A stretch of 64,000 nt of DNA. Source: Azorinus chamasolen. Taxonomy: Eukaryota > Mollusca > Bivalvia > Cardiida > Solecurtidae. The stretch spans positions 65,622,412 through 65,686,411 of the forward strand of contig OY755240.1 of assembly GCA_963576725.1 (NCBI GenBank), read 5' to 3'. Positions 58,361 to 64,000 of this stretch are shown one piece after another; within the stretch, counting starts at the first letter, position 1; every line of letters begins with the position of its first letter. Under the pieces are notes generated by a model, which made no database searches, had not been told where the DNA came from, and saw only the letters and a program-made list of their open reading frames with translations. The translations under genes were made by a program, and so were the position numbers.

Positions 58361-59849
58361 GGGGGGGGGGCAAATGCATAATCATGTTTTCTTAAGAATT
58401 ACCATGGCCAGTTGGGCCATGGCATAATCATGTTTTCACAGTTTTCTTAAACATTACCATGACTTACATCAGTTTGGTTTGGACTCAGATCAAAAGTCTA
58501 GATGATGATCATTTTCCTTGATTGGCTGAATAGGTGTTACTCTTAGCTAAGGATTTCCAATATCTCCCACATCTAATTTGAGAGACATTGGAAGACACCA
58601 TGATAACATCTAGCTGTATAGCACCACAAATCACTCACACTACACACTATGGTGTTAATGATTCAACATTCCTTTCAAAACGCCTTAAATTTTTCGTTTG
58701 CAATAAAAAGTTATTGTCATGTGCTTCAAGTCTTCAAATAAACTTAACCATATTTTTGCAAAAAATATGGTTAAGATGACAAACAGTTGGGATCCTGATG
58801 AGACGCTGCATTATGCGACCTCTCATCTGGATCCAAACTGTTTGCATAGGTAATCACAGTTTCACCACTAGCGTGCAAAGAGTTAAGAGTCATGCATTGA
58901 CCTGGAGAGATTTTACTGCCCAGTGCTGTAACCTTTTAACTGTAGTTTTTGATGTGAAGAAGTCTATTTAAACCCTTAATTTCCCTCATATAACCTTGTT
59001 TTCAATCATGCATCTGCAAACAGAGTAGACCCAGATAAGGTGGCTCCTATAGGACCAGAGTCTGCTGTTTGCTAATGGAATTCGATAGATCTGTTTCTAT
59101 GCCTTCTAAAACAGCTACACTGATCCACCTTCCATATTTTATTATAAATAGTTATAAATAGAATAACTATGCAGGAGGTACTGGAACTCCAATGCAATTA
59201 TCTCCCTTTGTCCCTTATGGCTATGCTGATGAGACAAGGGAAATAACTGTGAGCAAATTGCTAAGGAGAAACTTTTTAACTGTAGTTTCTGATGTTAAGT
59301 AAGCAAAAGCCCCAGGGTGAGACCATTTTTGGCCATGGGGTCATTATTTGAACATACTTGGTAGTGGTATATTAGGTGATGCTTCCTACCAAATATCTTA
59401 CCTCTAGATTATGTGGGTTCAGACAAGAAGATTTTTAAAGGTTTCCCTATATAAGTCTATGTAAAAACTACAAGCCCCAGGGCAGGGCCATTTTTGGCCC
59501 GGGGTCATCATTTGAACAAACTTGGTAAAGGACCATTAGATGATGCTATATACCAAATACCAAAGCTCTAAAAATTGTGGTTTCAGAGAAGAAGATTTTT
59601 AAAGATTTAAAAAAACAACAACTTTAAAAGTAGTGGGGCGGGGCCATTTTTTGCACGGGGGTCATGATTTGAACAAATTTGATAGAGGACACCCTAAGGT
59701 ACATTTCTGTGAAATTTGGTTGAAATCCTCCCAGTGGTTTAGGAGAAGAAGTCATTTGAAATAAAAGTGAACGGACAGACAGGCGGACAGACGGACGACA
59801 GGCGGTCACAATAGCTCACCTTGAGCCTTTGGCCCAGGTGAGCTAAAAA

Positions 59850-60880
59850 GCTGATTTAATAGCAGGTTTTCCATAAATCACCCATCAGAAAGCTTAACTA
59901 GTCATGTGGCCTACATAGTTTGAGGCTACTGAGAGGGGAATGCGGATAAACAGCCGCCTATTGCTTTATCACGTATGTGTCCTAATTGTTAGTTCCCCCT
60001 AGGTGTCCCTGATAAGCCTTCCTCGTAAATGGCTGACTGGCTAATGGGTAATTAAGTAAAAAGGGTTTATACGGCTTTTGTGGTATATTTTATGGTATTT
60101 CGTTAATGCAATGGATAAAAGAGACTAATGTCTAGAGTGACTAGAGATTAATGAAAAAATATAAAAAATGATTCTTTTTTGCTGCTAAACATACTGTGGC
60201 ACCTCAAAGGTGTAGCAGATGCATTCATATTAAAACACACAATAAACATCGCTATGTACAGCTCTAAATATCAACTTATTTTTTTTAATGCGTACTTAAA
60301 ATGTTTAATTAAGAACGAATAAACTATATTATTTTCATTTTACTAATTATTCAATGCCTGTTAATCAAATTTAAATATGATGCCGAATCGTCCAGGAGCC
60401 GAGTCGTCTAGGTGTCGAATTAGTTTGGTACCGAGTCGTCTCCATATCCAATGACGTGATCCCATTGCCTCCAATTTCGAAATTGTCCGATTGGTACATC
60501 CGGCTAACGAATTAACAAATAACTTCATTTTTTCGGTCGTGTAAATCGATCACTGTCCAGCAGCTGCAGGTAAATGTTTTGTGAAAGGTTTTTATTATGC
60601 CTAAACTGATTCAGACGAGATAATAATGATAGAATTCCACAAAGCCGAAATGATTAAAAAAAATGCAGTTCCGCACCATTCCAAGTTCGTTCTTTCTCAG
60701 TATCTGCAAGTATTTGCTTGTACTGGCCTATTTTGGCAACTTTTGTAATGTTCGTTGGGTGTGTGCCGATTTACCTCTTCACCCAGGGTTTCTGTTTAAC
60801 CCATTCCTGGATATTGCAGGGGTGAGAATTTTCCTTCAAGGATTTTGTATTACTCGGCCGTTTTTTAGATCTATGTATAT
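59850..60880. other. no gene seen; GCCGAGTCGTC motif patch
   Basis: AT-rich. At about 60383-60450 there are three to four variants of GCCGAGTCGTCTAGG. The inverse of the same motif series is at about 43793. Confidence 0.45.
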
Positions 60881-61058
60881 CTGATGAGAAATTGGGATTT
60901 ATAAATCCGTGTTAATAATGTTTATCACGTTAACAACGAGATTTCGGACCCGTCGTGTAAAAGCCTTAATAGGATTCTACGACGTATAGATACAGATACA
61001 GATACGGTTAAGCTAATCAAATTATATGAGACTCATTGTCCTACTGCCAATCAAAACG
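60880..61058 (+). repeat. dispersed repeat arm, left of element F2
   Basis: Matches the reverse complement of about 28855-28960 (CACGTTAACA, GAGATTTCGG, CTGCCAATCAAAACG). It continues after F2 at 62770, showing the pre-insertion sequence. Confidence 0.55.
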
Positions 61059-62760
61059 ATTTATGGTCGTTTCGTCAACCTTCCAGTTCGTTGACCTTAA
61101 TTTATATAGTAAATCCAAAGTCGTTTTGTCGACCTTATAATTACATAGTCATAGGGATTAAGTTTTCACACCTATGCTGCGACTGCGTATTTGATGTTAG
61201 CTGTTTAAATAGGCGCGTGTCGGCAATTATGGCACATCGCTGAATGATAGTTTAGACCCAGATCAAGATTGCTTTACATTGTATAAAACGTGGTAGATTC
61301 AATGTGTTTAAGTATTTATGAATAATTGTCGATATAACATTAGTTCACATCTGTGTACTACTCTAAATGGTGATATCGAGCTACTTTCGGTTTTAATGCT
61401 ATCCCGGAGAAAGACGGCACCTGTCACAAAATTAGCATGCTGTCTTACGGGTCATTAATGAGACTAATATAACATAAGCCTTTGATGTATGTATCCAATA
61501 GACGCTTGCAATTAAGCAAACTGCCGATTTTATAGTTAAGACCCAGATCTAAATCACATTATATTGATAAAAAGTGTTCCGTTTAAACTGTTAAAATTGT
61601 GTTTATGATTTTTTTTTAGGTCAGATAGACCCAGATCTAAATTACATTATATTGATACAAATTTAAGTGATATGTTTTAAAACTCTTAAAAATGTGTAAT
61701 GTTTTTTTTTTTATATCATATGTGTATATAGCAGATGTGTTTAGTAGTCCAGGGGGGAACATGTTCTGGTAATTATCGCAAACTTCCGATTTGATAATTT
61801 GTACACAGATTACCTTATCTTTCATAAAATTTAAATGTTCAAATACTTAAATTTAAACTTTGTATTCAACATTACATATTATTAGATAACTAAAGTGTGC
61901 TATTTATCTAAATATTTCTACCTAAATATCAGTGTTCCATTAGCAAGCAGGGGAGACCCTGATCAGACGGCTCTTATAGGATATGTCTAATCTGGGTATA
62001 CTTTTTATGCAAATACATGAAAATGTGTTTATATGGAGGAAAGGGTTAACACCAGTACAAATAGATTAAATTAATTAGAGCCAGATCTGCAAATGCACGA
62101 AAAGGTATTTATAAATATGAGTGAAGGGTAAATCTAGGTCTACTCTATCTTCCTAGTTTCCCCTTAGGTTAGACATTATGCATATGTCACTTTCCGATAA
62201 AATTTGAATGCATGAAGTGCACATTTGATTTCTATGACAAATAACATGGTCTGTGTAAAAACAATAAAATCGGAAGTTTGTAATAATTGCCAATGCATAT
62301 TTCCCTCGTCACCAATAAACACATCTACTCTGCAAAAAAAAACCCACACAATTTTAACAGTTTAAACAGACATCATTTTATCAATATAATGTGAGTTAGA
62401 TCTAGGTCTAAACTATGATATCGGTAGTTTGCATAATTGCCAGCACGCGTCTATCGGATAGGCTAACATCAAATGCTTATGTTATATCGATAAAACAATT
62501 ATTCATAAATATTTAAACACGTTGAATCTACCACTTGTTATACAATATAAAGCGATATTGATCTGGGTCCAAACTATCATTGGGCAATGTGCCACAACTG
62601 CCTACACGCGCCTACTTAAACAGCTAGCATCAAATACGCAGTCACAGCAAAGGTGTGAAAACTTAATCCCTATGTAATTATAAGGTCGACGAAACGACTT
62701 TGGGTTTACTATATAAATAATGGTCGACGAACGAGAAGGTCGACGAAACGACCATCACCC
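61059..62760. mobile_element. Mutator-like TIR element F2
   Basis: Perfect 9 bp duplications ATCAAAACG (61050-61058 and 62761-62769). The undisrupted site with one copy exists at about 28870. Right terminus inward GGGTGATGGTCGTTTCG, left ATTTATGGTCGTTTCG. Both arms have GTCGTTTCGTCGACC, a second variant, TTTATATAGTAAAYCC, a third GTCGTTTCGTCGACC and TTATAATTACATAG. Arms extend ~280 bp. The interior has nested hairpins with AGACCCAGATCTAAAT. No transposase. Confidence 0.75.
61925..62050. repeat. TTAA hairpin MITE fragment inside F2
   Basis: GCAAGCAGGGGAGACCCTGA, GATCAGACGGCTC hairpin arm and the GGAGGAAAGGGTTAA right end of the first TTAA family, inserted in the F2 interior. Confidence 0.5.
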
Positions 62761-63529
62761 ATCAAAACGCTCGTATTAATAATTATGCAGGTTTTTGTTC
62801 AACCAGGTTGCCTTTACTTTGCCGGTCCCTCGATGTTACTTTTCTGCTCAAGTGCTGTGATGTCATTTGTAAGGGTGAAACGATTAATCTCGATGTGAAT
62901 TGAACTGCGATCTTATGGCCTTGATTCAGGTCGGCAGATCTCATTTTCGATTCGATTTTTATTATAAAAGGCTAGCTTCTTAATGACTGGTACCAAAATG
63001 AAACTAACCTCCGTAAATCTGCTGTGAAAAGTCAAAAGATTAGTTTTCCCGCATTAGAGCTGTCAAACCAACATGCTCGTCCAATTTTAATAGACCCAAA
63101 TCGATTGGATGATGGCCAACTGTTTAAACTAATCAAATAGCATGTTGCAATCATCGCACTTAGTCTGATCGTCTGGGCCTTTTTTTTTCAAGCATCTTTG
63201 TGTTCTCTCAAAATGTTGGTTGCTGAAACTGTCTGTTTACATGCTGTTCCGAAAAACTATTGCTTACTTCAGATTTAGCGAGAGCAACAACACAAATAAA
63301 CCAACATGTAAGATCATCATTTTACAGATATACTCTGCAACAGAGGAAATACGAAAAATCAGTCAAATCATCTGAAACCGAAACACGGTATTGCATTGAC
63401 GTTCCATCTTTTTCCAGTGTTTGTGCTGGTGTACCCTAAGTTACTATACTAAGTTTTCAAATGGAATATTTCAGATAAATGAAATAAGCAGAATAAATTC
63501 ATTTCATTCATTTTAGGAGCGTTCTGTTT

Positions 63530-63622
63530 TACTTTCACCTTGCTTTAAGCAACCACCTGCCTTTAACACAAAATACCTGATGTAATTTAGTGGCCGTTAT
63601 TATAGAGAGGTTTTACTGTATA
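63530..63622. repeat. pogo-like MITE right half
   Basis: TTTACTTTCACCTTGCTTTA, AGCAACCACCTGC and the terminal ATTATAGAGAGGTTTTACTG. The left half is absent. Confidence 0.55.
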
Positions 63623-63771
63623 CCTTATTTTCCCGTAATTTTACTGGGGACCTGCAAAGTAAAGACGTTTTGTTCAACCTTCCAATATGGCATCCGTTTC
63701 ATAAAATTCTGTATCTGTACCTGTCAATTACCATAATCTGAATATAAGACAAAAAAGAGAAGCATACATGT

Positions 63772-63930
63772 AGATATTATGATAACAGTGTGAAAAATAA
63801 GTTCAGCCCAAGATGGCTAGAGAAAGAAATGACGTTGACGTTTGGTAAAGAAACAAGAAAAGTGGTAATTGGCAACGATTTCGGGAAACTGAAAGTAAAC
63901 CTTCTCGGGCGAGGGGTCATTGTGTATTAA
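63772..63930 (+). CDS. short open frame, second copy of dispersed-repeat ORF
   Basis: Frame RYYDNSVKNKFSPRWLEKEM, TLTFGKETRKVVIGNDFGKL, KVN and a short tail to TAA at 63928. It aligns codon for codon with 28786-28619, with replacements such as Ile/Met, Ile/Val, Asp/Asn and no stop. No start codon in the same place. Function unknown. The sequence around both copies is homologous from about 63660 to the window end. Confidence 0.35.
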   Translation, partial: RYYDNSVKNKFSPRWLEKEMTLTFGKETRKVVIGNDFGKLKVNLLGRGVIVY

Positions 63931-64000
63931 TGTGTAACACTGTAAACTAAATGTTCCAAACAAATGAATTATGGAAAAACCCACTGCGTAGCCTTTCAAG

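Larger units (their letters stand above)
50507..59849 (+). mobile_element. large composite element, copy B with PLE insertions
   Basis: Same 5' (AAACAAGAAGGCCATTGG) and 3' (CAGGTGAGCTAAAAA) boundaries and same internal order as copy A (34464-37973), colinear apart from two insertions. One is the nested PLE complex from about 51641 to 56938. The other is about 300 bp beginning near 58085 with three or more CCCATTTCGTCTACT repeats. The shared parts differ by scattered substitutions and small indels, so the duplication is not very recent. Confidence 0.65.

Overview
This window is animal nuclear DNA, most likely from a bivalve mollusc (clam type). It is AT-rich and intron-dominated, and almost all of it is transposable-element sequence of kinds I associate with molluscan genomes. 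There is no prokaryotic operon structure, rRNA gene or CRISPR array. The taxon is inferred from repeat style and protein resemblance, not proven.

Host genes. The one host gene I can identify is on the minus strand: a glycolipid transfer protein (GLTP) gene whose exon 1 (43498-43390), exon 3 (7355-7225) and exon 4 (4302-4131) are visible with good splice sites and compatible phases. Exon 2 (expected to be short) was not found inside the roughly 36 kb between exons 1 and 3. The last exon probably lies beyond the left edge. Most of the window is therefore GLTP intron or 5' flank. Weaker exon candidates are a Cys-rich first exon at 25907-25824 (minus) and a possible first exon at 2468-2669 (plus).

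Layout. 1-7.4 kb: TIR elements, TTAA-flanked hairpin MITEs and GLTP exons 4 and 3. 8.05-11.9 kb: two Helentron-like elements built of ~165 bp tandem units, with a decayed THAP-domain exon between them. 12.7-16 kb: a 1 kb dispersed repeat, a pyrimidine-rich tract and an irregular tandem array. 16-31 kb: MITE hairpins, two LINE remnants, the Cys-rich exon and the inverted partner of the 1 kb repeat. 31-34.2 kb: another tandem-core element and a long-TIR foldback. 34.46-37.97 kb and 50.5-59.85 kb: two copies of one large composite element. The second copy has been invaded by a Penelope-like retroelement (PLE), which was itself invaded by another PLE and by short PLE 3' ends. 38.07, 45.85 and 61.06 kb: three TIR elements that look Mutator-like. 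59.85-64 kb: a dispersed repeat split by the third of these.

Two observations stand out. First, two diverged PLE copies carry an in-frame TGA at the same codon, where related proteins have Cys, and one copy has a second TGA opposite a Cys codon. This fits selenocysteine-encoding clam Naiad-type PLEs. Second, the three Mutator-like elements share GGGTG termini (one end each), ~9 bp target duplications and a TATATAGTAAA landmark, but each carries a different repeated terminal motif. This looks like a common chassis with exchanged end motifs.
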